Assembly (NCBI GenBank): GCA_009760855.2
Contig: WPIO01000079.1
Location: 1,685,501-1,749,500 of the forward strand
Source: Cristatella mucedo
Taxonomy: Eukaryota > Bryozoa > Phylactolaemata > Cristatellidae
Length of the DNA: 64,000 bases
Direction: 5' to 3'
The notes under the pieces were generated by a model. It ran no database searches and was not told the origin of the DNA. It saw only the letters and a program-made list of their open reading frames with translations. Every line of letters begins with the position of its first letter. Position 1 is the stretch's first letter. Position numbers and translations under genes: made by a program. Shown piece after piece: positions 10,835-44,119 of this stretch.

Positions 10835-11259
10835 TATATATATACACACATATATAAATTTTTTTCTGTGCAGGACTAAGACAATGGCCGGGACGCAGTA
10901 TTGCATAAGCAACTGATATATGAACCAATGCTGCTCTGCGGCCGTCGCTGAGGCGGTCGTGGGCGAGCGCAGAGAGGCAGGCTCGCAGCAGCGCCGGCGC
11001 GGCGCGCTCGCACGCACGCACGCGGCGAGCCGCCGCCAAAGCACCGGCGACAGACCGGCGCCAGGCTGGCCGCCACGCTGCGACAGAGCGCGGGGAAATG
11101 GAGGCGGCGCTTACTCCACTTCGTCGAATCCAGATACGGACTTATGATTACGGGGTAGACGGCGGCAAGTATTAGTCCGGCCAGACCACCGACGAGAGCG
11201 GCGTAGCGCCAGCCCGTCAGCCGCGCCGGAGCCCGGGAGCCAGGCGGCGCCGAGGACAT
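4358..11259 (-). CDS. SMIM20: SMIM20/MITRAC7-like small mitochondrial membrane protein (3 exons, 83 aa)
   Basis: Exons, read on the minus strand: 11259-11115, 7076-7017 and 4404-4358 (stop TGA 4360-4358). Both introns are phase 1 with GT..AG ends. The 83-residue product has one hydrophobic segment (residues about 19-39, with the motif [17 protein letters not shown]), a polar middle containing QKEN, and the C-terminal block [11 protein letters not shown]. The family pattern is one membrane span followed by a conserved WSDPFG-type end. Vertebrate SMIM20/MITRAC7 is an inner-membrane factor that stabilises newly made COX1 during cytochrome c oxidase assembly; that role is inferred here. The start ATG has G at -3. 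No exon is long enough to stand out alone. The gene is divergent from the PP2C gene. Introns carry SINE, LINE-A and microsatellites. Confidence 0.85.
4713..4862 (+). mobile_element. SINE-A copy
   Basis: B-box-like GGGCTCGAGCCC, CATATGTGAAGTGCCGGAAA and the end GGCGCTACATGAATGAATTA. Contains a C9 run. Confidence 0.65.
4874..4930. repeat. 20-bp tandem repeat (3 copies)
   Basis: AGACGATGCATAAGAAAGAA repeated, last copy ending AGAG. Confidence 0.9.
6270..6680. repeat. (CA)n complex microsatellite
   Basis: Long CA stretches (6380-6452, 6599-6664) mixed with ACACACGTGCCC and GCACGC variants. Confidence 0.95.
6780..6985 (-). mobile_element. SINE-B copy (tRNA-Leu-like head)
   Basis: On the minus strand, GGCCTAAGAGGCC forms an anticodon-arm-like stem whose loop could present AAG. 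A long variable-arm-like segment follows, then a perfect T-arm GCAGGTTCGAATCCTGC. The 3' body is AAGGATCGCC/GCCGTTGAGGCTCTTCTG-like and recurs elsewhere, so this is a SINE, not a tRNA gene. A related tail piece is at 7258-7300. Confidence 0.65.
7017..7076 (-). CDS. SMIM20: SMIM20 exon 2 (60 nt)
   Basis: The acceptor is TTTGTTTGCAG and the donor is G|GTAAGG. It adds 20 residues (K49-S68, containing DMQKEN and IDRQKV) and keeps phase 1 at both ends, linking exon 1 to the WSDPFG exon. Spacing and the pattern K..Q..N...I..Q.V match the segment between membrane span and C-terminus in vertebrate SMIM20. A SINE-B copy begins just downstream on the same strand. Confidence 0.8.
7307..7375 (-). mobile_element. 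LINE-B tail fragment
   Basis: (TAA)n followed by the terminal hairpin sequence AAAGCGCCCTCAGAGAACTC and GGCGCTTTACAT. Read on the minus strand this is the LINE-B 3' end. Confidence 0.8.
7440..7512. repeat. Short tandem repeat of CCTGAGACCACATGG type
   Basis: Four imperfect copies of a 15-17-bp unit alternating ACATGG and ACCTGG. Confidence 0.85.
7989..8172. repeat. (TG)n followed by (AT)n
   Basis: TG repeats 7996-8052 and AT repeats 8084-8172, joined to a SINE-A tail. Confidence 0.95.
8172..8335 (-). mobile_element. SINE-A copy
   Basis: Minus-oriented: tail TTCATGTATAGTGCCCTAAA next to an (AT)n microsatellite, then CACTTGACATGTGCCACGGT and the tRNA-like head up to TAGGGCCCAACCAGG. Confidence 0.65.
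8395..8551 (+). mobile_element. LINE-B 3' fragment interrupted by SINE-A
   Basis: Shows ACCTATTTATGGCAGCAATT, the cysteine-rich tail words and TGCCTAGAAAGCGATTGAG. The tail runs into a SINE-A copy at 8552, so the SINE inserted in or at the LINE tail. Confidence 0.75.
8552..8692 (+). mobile_element. SINE-A copy (best preserved)
   Basis: tRNA-like head with A-box-like TGGTACAGTGGTTAAGG and B-box-like GGGCTCGAGCCCC, then AAAGCGCCTGAACAAGATTA and the end GGGGCGCTATATAAATGAAT. The tail parallels the LINE-B hairpin. Confidence 0.8.
8815..8975 (+). mobile_element. SINE-B copy
   Basis: CACTAGGTAAGGCGGTTGCT, B-box CTGGGTTCGAGTCCTGCAG, GCCGTAAAGGCTCTTCTGTT and the end GGGGCTGTTAAATCAGC. Confidence 0.7.
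9140..10575 (-). mobile_element. LINE-A copy with reverse transcriptase remnant, internal deletion
   Basis: Minus-strand frame 10272-9646 shows RT motifs of the L2/CR1/jockey group: [46 protein letters not shown] and the catalytic YADD box. After [12 protein letters not shown] it jumps to sequence normally about 300 nt further on, so an internal deletion has removed that part near 9770. The C-terminal part ([16 protein letters not shown]) continues in 9686-9207. Defective. Confidence 0.85.
10672..10800 (+). mobile_element. SINE-A copy
   Basis: GTTGGGCCCACGGGTTAACG, TTGGCTCGAGCCCTGCAGCA and the end GAGCGCTATACAGCTGAACT followed by (AT)n. Confidence 0.65.
11115..11259 (-). CDS. SMIM20: SMIM20 exon 1 (start codon and membrane span)
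   Basis: Encodes residues 1-48 plus one base. ATG is at 11259-11257 in the context GCC-ATG. The hydrophobic run after GWRY ends in the Y-P motif typical of the family. The donor reads A|GTAAGC. An upstream in-frame ATG would add a long Arg/Ser-rich stretch, so the downstream ATG with the family-like length is preferred. Confidence 0.85.
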
Positions 11260-13200
11260 GGCGACGGTTTTCAAGGTGAAGGTCGCGGGAAAGTAGCCGG
11301 AGTTGCTGAACCCTGCTGATTGACCGGATGCCGTTGCTGGGGGCTCGCGGGCTTGTGTGTCGTGTAAGTTATGCCGTCGCGCGCCGCGTCGCGCCGAGGT
11401 TGAGGCTGACATGCGCTCGCTCTGAGCGGGACATGTACGATCTTGTCGGCAGATGGAGGTCTCAGTAGGGAGCATAGCGGTCCTCCTGGCACTTTGCCGC
11501 AGCGCCAGCGGCCTTGCGGTAGCCCCCCCCCCCCCCCCCCGCGCGCGGTTGAGCAGGTAGCCCGGCCTGGCTAACAGAGAAGCCTCGGATTGGCGCGCTC
11601 AGCGACCTTGGCGTGCGCCCCGTGTGCGCGCGCGTGCGTCGTAGCGGTGCGCACTAATCTAAAAAAGATTCTGGCCGGCGCTCGCGAACTAGACGAGGTG
11701 ATGCCGCGGGGGTCCGCACCCGGGAGCTGCGCGCGCCGCTTCGCGTCCTGTGGGCGCCGCGCGCGAGTTCTCCCGAGAACGCTAGTCTCGCGCTTTGACG
11801 CTGCGCGCTCGCGCGCTCGAGCGGTTCGACGTGGGTGCTCGCTCGGTGATAAATTCGCGGATTTAGATATCGATAATCCATCCGGCTCGGCTTCGTCGGG
11901 AACGACGCCTCATCAGCACCCGCACCCACCCATCCATCCCCTTCACTCGGTCGCGAGTACCGTCGGACGCCGCTTGGCTACTGCCGCCCGGTAGGCGAGC
12001 GCTGCGGGCGTGCGTGCGGCGGTCGATTCGGCGCTGGCCGCGCTCGCGACCGACCATTTGCTGCGCCTGCTAGTCGAGAACTCTTTCGCGTCGAGTGTCG
12101 CCGGCGATCCACTAGCTCTGCGGCTGCGTCGGCGTCGTCGTCCTGCCAACAGCACTCCGTCATCGATCGGTCGGCCAAAGGGCGCTAGACGGCGGCGCCT
12201 CGCCGGCAACCTTGCTGCCCTGCGGCTCTCGCCGGCGCGCGCGACTGCCAAGCCGTCGTCGTGCGGCCGAGCCGAGAGAGGTTCGGCCGTGCCTGCCGAG
12301 CGAGCCGGCCACGGGCTGGCTCGCCGGCTCTCGGAGCCTCTTTGCAGCGCCTCGACCAAGCTTTCCGGCGGGGTATCCCCAGCCCACTGAGAGCCAGCTG
12401 CTGTTTGCAGCTCGCGACTGTCGGGCCTCGCCTAGCCGTGCCGAGATTTGCGCTCGGCTTAGCTGCGATTTGTTCGCGACGTCGCGGCTTGCGTCTGCCG
12501 AGGAACGTCAGCCCGGACGCTGGCTCGGCAGAGCCAGTGCAGCCGTGGCCTCGGTTCGTCGGCCGCCGTTTCGTAGAGCCGCCGGAATCCGTGCACAAGA
12601 AAACCTGCTGGCCGCGAGTCCGTTGGCCATAGATCAGAGAGGCAGCGACGGCATAGTTGGTGCTGCAGCGATCGAGGCGATCGCAAGGGACCGAGCGGTG
12701 GTCACAGATTGGGCTGCATGAGTTAGCTGTGGTCACGGTAGGCTAGCCGGTATGCTATCGGTCACGGTAAGCTTCAGGATTCCTGCCGTGCCGTGCTGAC
12801 AGGACGATGCAGTCTGCGACTGCTGTTTTGCGATAATGCATCATTAGAGCTGTAGCACACCAGCTTAAACCCCAACTAGCCGTCGGCACTGCCTGAAGTC
12901 CTAATTGGCTCCGTGAGATCTGCTTCCCACTCACCACTGGGCCGTGCCTGCCCTGGCCTGGCTGCTGTTTGAAGCAGACTGCATGCCTGGCAGTGACTTC
13001 TGCTCAAGTGCCAGCAGTAGTGAGCAAGGAGGCAGCTGCCGCCGCCCACAATTCTCGTTCGTCCGTATTCACTGCAGATTGTGCCAGTCTAGTGGACGAA
13101 GCAGCAGCTGCGGCAGCAGTGTCAGTGGAGCCACCGTTCGAGCAGAAGCAACAGCCGAGTCGGCCAGTGCAGCAGCAGCAGTGCTGCCACTGCCGGCAGC

Positions 13201-36536
<23,336 letters not shown>

Positions 36537-36539
36537 ATC

Positions 36540-38000
36540 CGGTGTAGACTCATGCCTCGGGCGTGGCATGCCATTTGCTCCGGCACAGTGTCGTGCAGGG
36601 CAGCAGCTTCAGAGCAACGTGCCAGCATGTGGTCATGATTCTGCTCATCGTCCATGACTTGACAGTTACTCGCAGGACTGACAGGTGGATGCCAGTTTGT
36701 GTGAATGAAGGTGCCAAAACCAGTTGACGTTGGCTTCAGACTTCTGTGTCTCATTCGAGTAACTATCCTGTCGTCTCGAAAATCAAGCCGAACCATCACA
36801 TTCCACCGGTCAATGCCCACCCGAAATGGTGGCTGCTTGTTTTGCCGGTGCTTGCCGAGCAGAATTGAAGTCGATGCTTGTTATGTCCTTCTCACTGAAG
36901 AGACATTATGCCGGAGACACTTTAGAAGTGACTTGTGCGGTGTTTACAAGTCATACAAAGACTTTGCTTGCACTCACGTGTGGCTGCTGGTGCCTATTTG
37001 GCCCACTTGTTTTCACGATCGGTTTGTCCTGTATTGTAAAAATGCTCAACCTTCCCTAACAAATCTAATCCAGCTAAATCCGTCAGTGATCAGTGCTTGC
37101 AGTAAACGAGCTGCTTATTGCAGCCTGTCCCAGACAAGTTAGATTGTTTTGTTGTTTGTTTTGTCGTATCTCTAATTAAAAATTGTTAATTTATTTTCCC
37201 AACTTTATTGCTAACATGCTGCAGACAATAGTCTGCTCTTGATGGGTACTAATCAAGGTCACAAACTTCGTACTAGTAAAATAAAAATTTTCTTGAAAAG
37301 TTTCAAGCTCCATGTCGAAGGCACTCTACTGCGAAGCCTCTTTTAAATTACTTAATACAAATTCGCACTCTGCTTGAAGAGCCGGAGGCAGTGTACCAAA
37401 GGCGCATTGTGCTGTAGGCCTCGTTCAGCCAGTAGAAAAATGAATCAAGTATGTAGAAATTCTATACAATATGATAAACACTTTTAAAAATGGTAAGCCA
37501 TCTGAAAACCAGCGTCGAACGTGCACGACGAAGACGCCTCGCTCTAGATGCATATCTAGCCCATCTGAACTAAATCGGTTGCCTTTTTCGAATTTTTTCT
37601 ACGATTAGCATGTGCATATTTGATAGTCAGGGCCCGGTGGAATCTACAAAAATATCTCAACCTGAACAAGAAAAGCCAAAACATGCGCAACAAATGGTAT
37701 ATAACTCCAAATTTCTTCGCAGACAAATTAAGCAAACAAATTTAATGATCTCAAAAAGTTGCATTGGTGTTTTGCACGGTAAAATTCAGGTAATAATAAA
37801 TTTGGAAAGTATGGCCAACCTATTGTATGATGACCATTGACTATTTAATTCAACGTAAAATTCACATCGACCATGATATCAGCAAAGAACAGAGAAACCA
37901 CGAAAACGTCAAGTACAAAGAGGATGAAGAATTCTTCAAAACTAACATCAGGGTACCTTTTTTGCTTCAGTGTCTTAGAGACAGTCTGTTGCCAGCCAAA
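36540..38000. other. PP2C 3' UTR and unassigned downstream sequence
   Basis: The first 0.7 kb is probable 3' UTR. 37300-38000 is AT-rich, with no family recognised apart from a LINE-B tail starting at 38010. Confidence 0.4.
37175..37284 (+). promoter_or_regulatory. Candidate polyadenylation signals of the PP2C gene
   Basis: ATTAAA at 37175-37180 and AATAAA at 37279-37284 are the first plausible signals downstream of the stop codon, giving a 3' UTR of roughly 650-770 nt. Only the hexamers are seen; usage is inferred. Confidence 0.35.
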
Positions 38001-38009
38001 AAGTCACTA

Positions 38010-38110
38010 GCACTTGACCATGCTTCTTTTACAGCATATACACCTGTGCAAATTGTCTAGAAAGAGAGAGATTTGTTTATCTGAGTGTCCTATACAAATG
38101 CATCACTGTT
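38010..38110 (+). mobile_element. LINE-B tail fragment
   Basis: CATGCTTCTTTTACAGCATA and TCTAGAAAGAGAGAGATTTG, a decayed hairpin, then TATACAAATGCATCA. Confidence 0.55.
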
Positions 38111-38878
38111 GGGGGAATTTTTCATAGAAAGTAGTTGCCCAACATAAAAACGTCCACCGAGCCCAAGCACACATCCGATAGCGATCGGGAATCGTCAGAT
38201 CAGGGCAGCCACGAGCTCTGAGCTCTCCGACAGTCTTCCATTTTAGACTCTTGGGCATGGCTGGGTTCGACGAATTACCGCGATCAACTCTAATAAACCT
38301 TAAAATGACAGAAAGTTCATGTTGGCGAGCTCAAATTTCGAGTGAATATTGTATTAAATATTGCACACTCCAGTAAATGAGCTGCAAAGACTGATGCCTG
38401 TACCAAAAAAGTAAGTCGCCTCAAATCCGCCATAAATCAGCTGCGACAAGCTCCCAACAAGTCTTCAATATAAAACTACATGCTACATTTAAAGTGTACC
38501 CACCAAATTTCGTGCCATTCTGCTCACGCTATCTCATTGAGTCTATTGAAATTGATTATAGCGACCCTGGCCAGTGCCGCAATCCACTGCATTCCACTGC
38601 TAAAATGAATGAAATCTTGTGCTTGAAGCTCTTCTCTGATTGCATACGACAGAACACTCTGGTCTCCAACAATGTACGGATATCGACCGCAATGGCCAGG
38701 ACGAGTGTGGCAATCTACCACAATCTGCTGCAAAACGCAGACAACGCCTACAATTGAGGGCTAGTTATGATTGCACGATGCTTTAATCTTTGCGTATAAT
38801 GTCCTCCCATAGTTTCACTACAATTCCCTCAACCATCCTGATGCAATGCAGTGCAATCGACAGCAATGGCCAGAGCTC

Positions 38879-39835
38879 AATGCTTGCCTTGCCGACATTC
38901 GATACTGGATGTCGGAAAACTTCTTGAAATTAAATGACGTTAAAACCAAACTGCTGCTCATAGGACACCCTAAGCGTGTGGCTGAATTCAAAGGCTTTGC
39001 TCTTCAATAGGTGATGCGTTTGTGCAACCACGTGCTCACCACGTGGTCGAAAGTTAGGTGTTGTTTTCGACAACCGCCTCAATTTTGAAATCTTCATTCA
39101 GAAGACTGCTTCTACAGCTAGCCATCACGTCTGATCCCTATCCAAGATTAGGATCTGTCTTCCACAGCGGCTTGTAAAAATTTAACTAGCTCCTTAGTTC
39201 TGTCGGCTTGATTATTGTAATTTCCTTTTGGCTGGGCTGCCAAAGAAAGCAACTAGGCCACTGCAGCTGACTATGAATATGGCTGCAAGGCTGCTAGTCT
39301 TCAAGTCCCAGAGGTTTGAGCACGTGTCTCCTATGCTATAAAAGAGCTAGGATGGATGGGCTTCTTCAGACCAGAGCTGAATTGCTGCATCAGTTTCAGC
39401 CTGTTCGCGCCTTCAGGTCCTGTGTGGACATTAATTAGCTGTTCAATTCCTCCGCTTAAAGACCGTTGGCGACAGAAGCTTTAGCTCTGCAGGTCCTACC
39501 TAGACTGTGGAACTCGCTTCCACAATTCTTACGCAACATCAACTACTCTCCTGCTGCCGACTATCGCTCATCCTTTTCAGCGGTCCTAACCTGCTATTCT
39601 TCCATGCTACTCAACACAACTGACACAACTGCTCTCCTGACTCTGCTATGCTTCCCACTTTCTCCTAGTTGCGTGAGACGAAGTCTGTTGGCTACCGAAT
39701 GCGTACCGAAAGCCGCTTAGGCTGAGCGTGCGCTTTACAAAACTCTCCTGCGTAACAACCACGTAGTCTTTATGACTTTGTGGAGTTACAGAAGGAGATA
39801 AATTACAGAAGGAGATACAATACATTACAGAGCAG
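38879..39835 (+). mobile_element. LINE-A 3' fragment inserted in satellite DNA
   Basis: Begins at the post-YADD part (codons for [18 protein letters not shown]) and ends with the usual LINE-A end near 39835. Satellite-like sequence lies on both sides (up to 38878 and again from about 40010), so this is an insertion into the array. Confidence 0.8.
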
Positions 39836-39857
39836 ATACCGCAATCCGAAGCATTCC

Positions 39858-39992
39858 TCGTACTGGTTTGGCCCAGTGGTTAAGGTGCTCGTCCGACCAA
39901 GTTCTGACCGAGGTTTCGGGCTCAAGCCCCGTGGCATATGTGAAGCGCCTGAAAAGAGATTGAGTTTTCTTAGGGCACTATACAATTAAATT
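39858..39992 (+). mobile_element. SINE-A copy
   Basis: TACTGGTTTGGCCCAGTGGT head, GGCATATGTGAAGCGCCTGA, end GCACTATACAATTAAATTAT. Directly downstream of a LINE-A insertion. Confidence 0.75.
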
Positions 39993-40707
39993 ATATTTTT
40001 ATTTTAAATACCCCGAAATCGGTTTCTCAGTGCTCCAATTGAATTTTTATTACAAAGCACTCTGTTCAAAGTACTAGCCGTGACGTTTTTGACCAATTGC
40101 AATCGTACAACCCCGGGCAATGCATGGCAATGGCTCGGCTCGAAGCAGAAATTCACTGCAATCCACGGAAATTCAACGAGAAATTGGTGGCAAGAAGCTC
40201 CAATTGTCATTGAACATGACATTTGATTTTTTCAAAGAGAAACCGTATAATTTTCAAGCTAGTGCACCCGTAATTGTCGACAGTGCACACAGCAATTGAC
40301 CCCGACGGGTCAAGTGAGCAATGCCGAAAAGTGTTAAAATCGACGAGAAATCGGCTGCACGTTCTGCTCCAGTTCTCACTTCACGTGGCATCTCACTTCG
40401 TGCGGACATTCTCTCTTAGCCCACTTTATTCGTTCAACCTTGGACAATGCTTGGCAATTGACGGCAATGGCACGGGCAATACGGCAATCCATTGTGATCC
40501 ATGGCAAGTCACCGCAAAATGACTGGGCCAAGCTCATGAAATTTTCTCACGCATCCCTGCACACTGCGTTTAAAGAGCAACCGCATCCTTTCAACCAATC
40601 GGGCACGTACAACTGTGAGCAATGAATGGCAATTGACAGCAATGGTCCGGGACAATATCTCAATCCACAGTAAATCGACGAGGACTTGGCAGGGTGATGC
40701 TCTAATA

Positions 40708-40812
40708 GTCAATACATATAATAACATAATAACATATAATAAGATAACATAACAACATAACATAACAACATATAATAACATAATAACATAATAATAACAT
40801 ATAATAACATTT
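40708..40812. repeat. TAACA/TAATA-type AT-rich tandem repeat
   Basis: ATAACATAATAACATATAAT and similar units tandemly repeated within the satellite-like region; A/T and C only. Confidence 0.8.
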
Positions 40813-42059
40813 CACTGCGTGCAAAGGGAAACTTCGGCAATTGTATTCTGCTTCTCCTGTTAACTTTCAGCAATGCACATGAATCGGCGTTAATGGTCGG
40901 TGCCAATACTACAAAATCAACAAGATTGTCTACGAAAAACTGCAGGTCTCATTCCACGTAATATCTCACTGTGCTCGTGTATAGTTCACACCAATGCTGC
41001 GAGTTCATTCGACGGCAATGCATGGCAATCGACGGCAAAGGCCCGGGAAAATATGCCAATCTATAACGATCCGTTACAAGCATACCAACAGCTTCCAGGA
41101 GAAGTGCCAATCTGTTTCGCACTTCCCAACTTTTAATACCGGACACTACACTTTATTAAAAGTGGAACCGAATCCTTTCAAACGATAGCGAGCGTATTAA
41201 GTTAAGGGCAATGCGCATCAATCGATGGCAATTGTCCGTCTTCTACCACAACAACCACAACGTTGTTCGAAGCTCCAATTATCATGCAACATGGAGTTCG
41301 TTGTGGGCGCGCACATTGTCAACCCGTTGTGCGTATTCAACCATTGACAAAGCATGACAATCGACGGCAGCGGCTTTAATCTCAATCCGTTTCAAATTGA
41401 CTAGGAATCGGCTGATCGAAGCTCCGATTAGTACATTAGACATATTACATTTCGCATTGTATTTTCATCGACTACCACATATGCACAACTGCAGGACTTG
41501 ACGCTCAGACTTTTCCTGGCAGTCTGCTTGGCTCTATTTGCACTTGCAGATCAGACATTAAACACAGTAGCATAATAACTTTTTCGTAGTTGAAAGCACA
41601 AATTCAAAAATGCCATCATGATCATGCTCTTTTTGATTTCCGGTTCAGTTATAGCTTGTACCTGAGCCAAATTTGTGGGCCAATCGTATATTATCGAGTA
41701 ATGACTATCCTGCACTGGGGCAGCTTTCAGGTTAGTCGCGATACTAACCCTTGCCTTAGTGGGTCTAATTGTAGCGGGCGGGCTAGCCAAGTCGAATTGG
41801 GTACGGGACATATTAGTTAACCGGAAGCGGAGCGAGGTATCAGTCTAACAGCGAGATCCGATCAGGTTAGAATGGAGCTTTGGTCACACAAAGAGCGGTC
41901 GGGGTGTGGACCGACTACTATACTCTTTTAGACAAAGAGCGAAAGGATGGCAAGCTGGCGCAGGAGCCAACTAATAAAGTACAGGCGAAAGGGATGAGGC
42001 CTGAGATCCCTCCCAGCCTTCGAGCACTCGAATTCTCTCAACTCACTTGCTGCATTTTT

Positions 42060-43017
42060 TGATGACATCCGCACATGGATGGCAGCAAATTTTCTTAAAC
42101 TAAACGATGATAAAACTAGTTAATAGTTATGGGCAAACCCAGAATGATTCGGAAACTGGAAAGGCTGACTCTCAAAATTGGCTCTGCTAGTATACCTCCT
42201 GTTCAATCAGCTCGAAATCTAGGTGTCATGTTCCAAAATGACCTCTCGTTAGACGACAACATCAGCTCCACAATGAAGTTTGCTTACTTTTAGCTACATA
42301 ACATTGCTAAAATTCGGGCTTGTTTAGATAAGGATACCACATCTAAGTTGGTCCATACATTTGTGACATCCCGTCTTGACTTCTGTAACTCATTGCTTGC
42401 TGGCCTACCGGCATTTGCATTCAGGCGATTACAGCTGGTGCAAAACTCCGCAGCTAGGCTTGTCTGTCGTGAGCGTCGCAGTCGCAATATCACACCACTT
42501 CTCGTCGACCTGCACTGGCTACCAGTCAAGCAACGGATTGACTTCAAGGTTCTGTCGCTCACTTTTAGGTCACTTCATTCTTTGGCTCCAGCCTATCTCT
42601 CAGATCTACCCCACCACCAGGCCAAGCATCGTACCACCCGCTTTTCGGAATCCAACAGTATGCCAATACCTCGTACAGACCTCAAATTCTTTGGAGACCG
42701 TGCATTTAGTTCGTATCCAAAGCCTGGAACTCCCTCCCGACTTGCATCAGAACATCCCCTGACCTGACCACATTTAAAATACACCTATTTAGGGCAGCAT
42801 TTAGTGGGTCTCTGTAATTCATCCTTCGTGTGCTTATGCGTGCTGACACTGTGCATGTCACTTCTAACCATGTTATTCATGTTGTTTATCAAGCATGATA
42901 TTACTCACCATTCAATCGTGTTACCCTTTGCAGCAAATGTAAAGCGCCTAGAAAGAGATTGAGTTCTCTGAGGGCGCTTTATCAAGTGCATTATTATTAT
43001 TATTATAATTATTATTA
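42060..43017 (+). mobile_element. LINE-B 3' third
   Basis: From DDIRTWMAANFLKLNDDKT-type coding through FVTSRLDFCNSLLAGLPAFA, the [19 protein letters not shown] block and GCGCCTAGAAAGAGATTGAG to (ATT)n at 42990-43016. Frames broken. Confidence 0.85.
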
Positions 43018-43078
43018 TTGAGATCGGACACCGAGAGCGGGGATCCGACAAAGTAGTAGCTTCGCTCAAGGTCAAGAG

Positions 43079-43080
<2 letters not shown>

Positions 43081-43153
<73 letters not shown>

Positions 43154-43154
43154 T
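43081..43154. repeat. (GA)n microsatellite
   Basis: About 74 nt of GA with one AAAG break. Confidence 0.95.
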
Positions 43155-43602
43155 ATACACGAGACGACTGAGGTCGGGGCGGCAGCTCCGGTAGTCGATG
43201 CGAGACTACGCCTCGAGAGCACGAGAGTCAAACCTACGGCGACGAACAGCTAAGCGTGTACCCAGGCTAGGTTCGGTTGGCTGGGACAGGATGGCTGTGT
43301 CACCGGGTCACTAGGGGTCACCGGGGCTCATGGGTAGGAGAAGTTGGCTGAGTAAGTCATGGTGCTGGAGGCTCCCGGTCTCGCCGAGTTATGCACCTGG
43401 ATGGTTGCAGGCGTGCTCCGGCGATGCGGCCAAGCACTCAAGGCAACCAGTGCCTGAGGCACGAGCGGAGCTGGATAGCACGCTCGTTGTTGTGACTTAT
43501 ATATTCCGCGTTTCCCGTGTAGCGCGTTCGTGGTCCCCCCGTGAGTTGGCGTCTTTCGGCGGAAGCTTTCGACTGCGGTGGACGTCGACTCTGACTAGCC
43601 AA

Positions 43603-43951
43603 TGTTGTGTTACTGTGTCTCCATGTTGTGTTACTGTGTCTCCGGCTGTAGCAGCGCTAGTGGAGTCTCACGGAGACACGAAGACACGAGCAGGCGAACG
43701 TGAGCGGTGAACGAGACTCAATCTTTATTCCTCCAGCGGGTACATATATAAGCTACGGGCTGACTCGCCACAGATTATGGAGTGCATCCGTGGTGGGCCA
43801 CCGTGGTGGGCCACGTGCTCACATAAAGGCCGCACCGAGCCAACCGCCCAAACGGCAACCCACATCAAAGGCCGTACCGAGACAACCGTCCAACCACCCG
43901 CCGAGAGCGGGGCACACACCAGTGGCCGAGAAGCAACAGGCACACACAACA
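43603..43951 (-). mobile_element. Solo LTR with 4-bp target duplication
   Basis: 349 bp bounded by TGTTGTG and CACAACA (7-bp inverted ends) and flanked on both sides by CCAA (43599-43602 and 43952-43955). On the minus strand it contains TATATA (near 43750) and AATAAA (43729-43724). The terminal 21-bp word ATGTTGTGTTACTGTGTCTC is duplicated at the left end. No gag/pol sequence. Confidence 0.6.
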
Positions 43952-44119
43952 CCAAGCAGTTACTCGGCTAGCCGGATCTTTTACGGCCTACGCTCGTACT
44001 ATTGGAACGGAGTCGGTACAACGGCAGGACTGCGGAAGCCGACTGACCAACTAGCAGGTTTGTTCGAGCTTGTTTCGTCGTCTTGCGCCCATATAGTGTA
44101 CTTTGTTTAGGACCCTCCC

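Larger units (their letters stand above)
38560..41400. repeat. Degenerate satellite-like array, interrupted
   Basis: The word CAATGCATGGCAATCGACGG and its variants recur at about 40117, 40446, 40620, 40871, 41016, 41209 and 41348, with related CGACAGCAATGGCCAG at 38858 and weaker copies near 38690. Secondary words (AAATCGACGAGAAATCGGC, CGAAGCTCCAATTATCAT, TTTATTCGTTCAACC) recur between anchors. Spacing is 140-195 bp where uninterrupted. A LINE-A and a SINE-A (38879-40000) and a pentamer array split it. Confidence 0.6.

Noticed and set aside
11943-12736. Long ORFs in the interval between SMIM20 and PP2C
   Set aside because: CpG-rich sequence has few stops in every frame; overlapping ORFs on both strands and no domain words.
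41820-42060. Possible further LTR end upstream of the LINE-B copy
   Set aside because: Only an AATAAA-like word and GC-rich sequence; no paired TG..CA borders or target duplication found.
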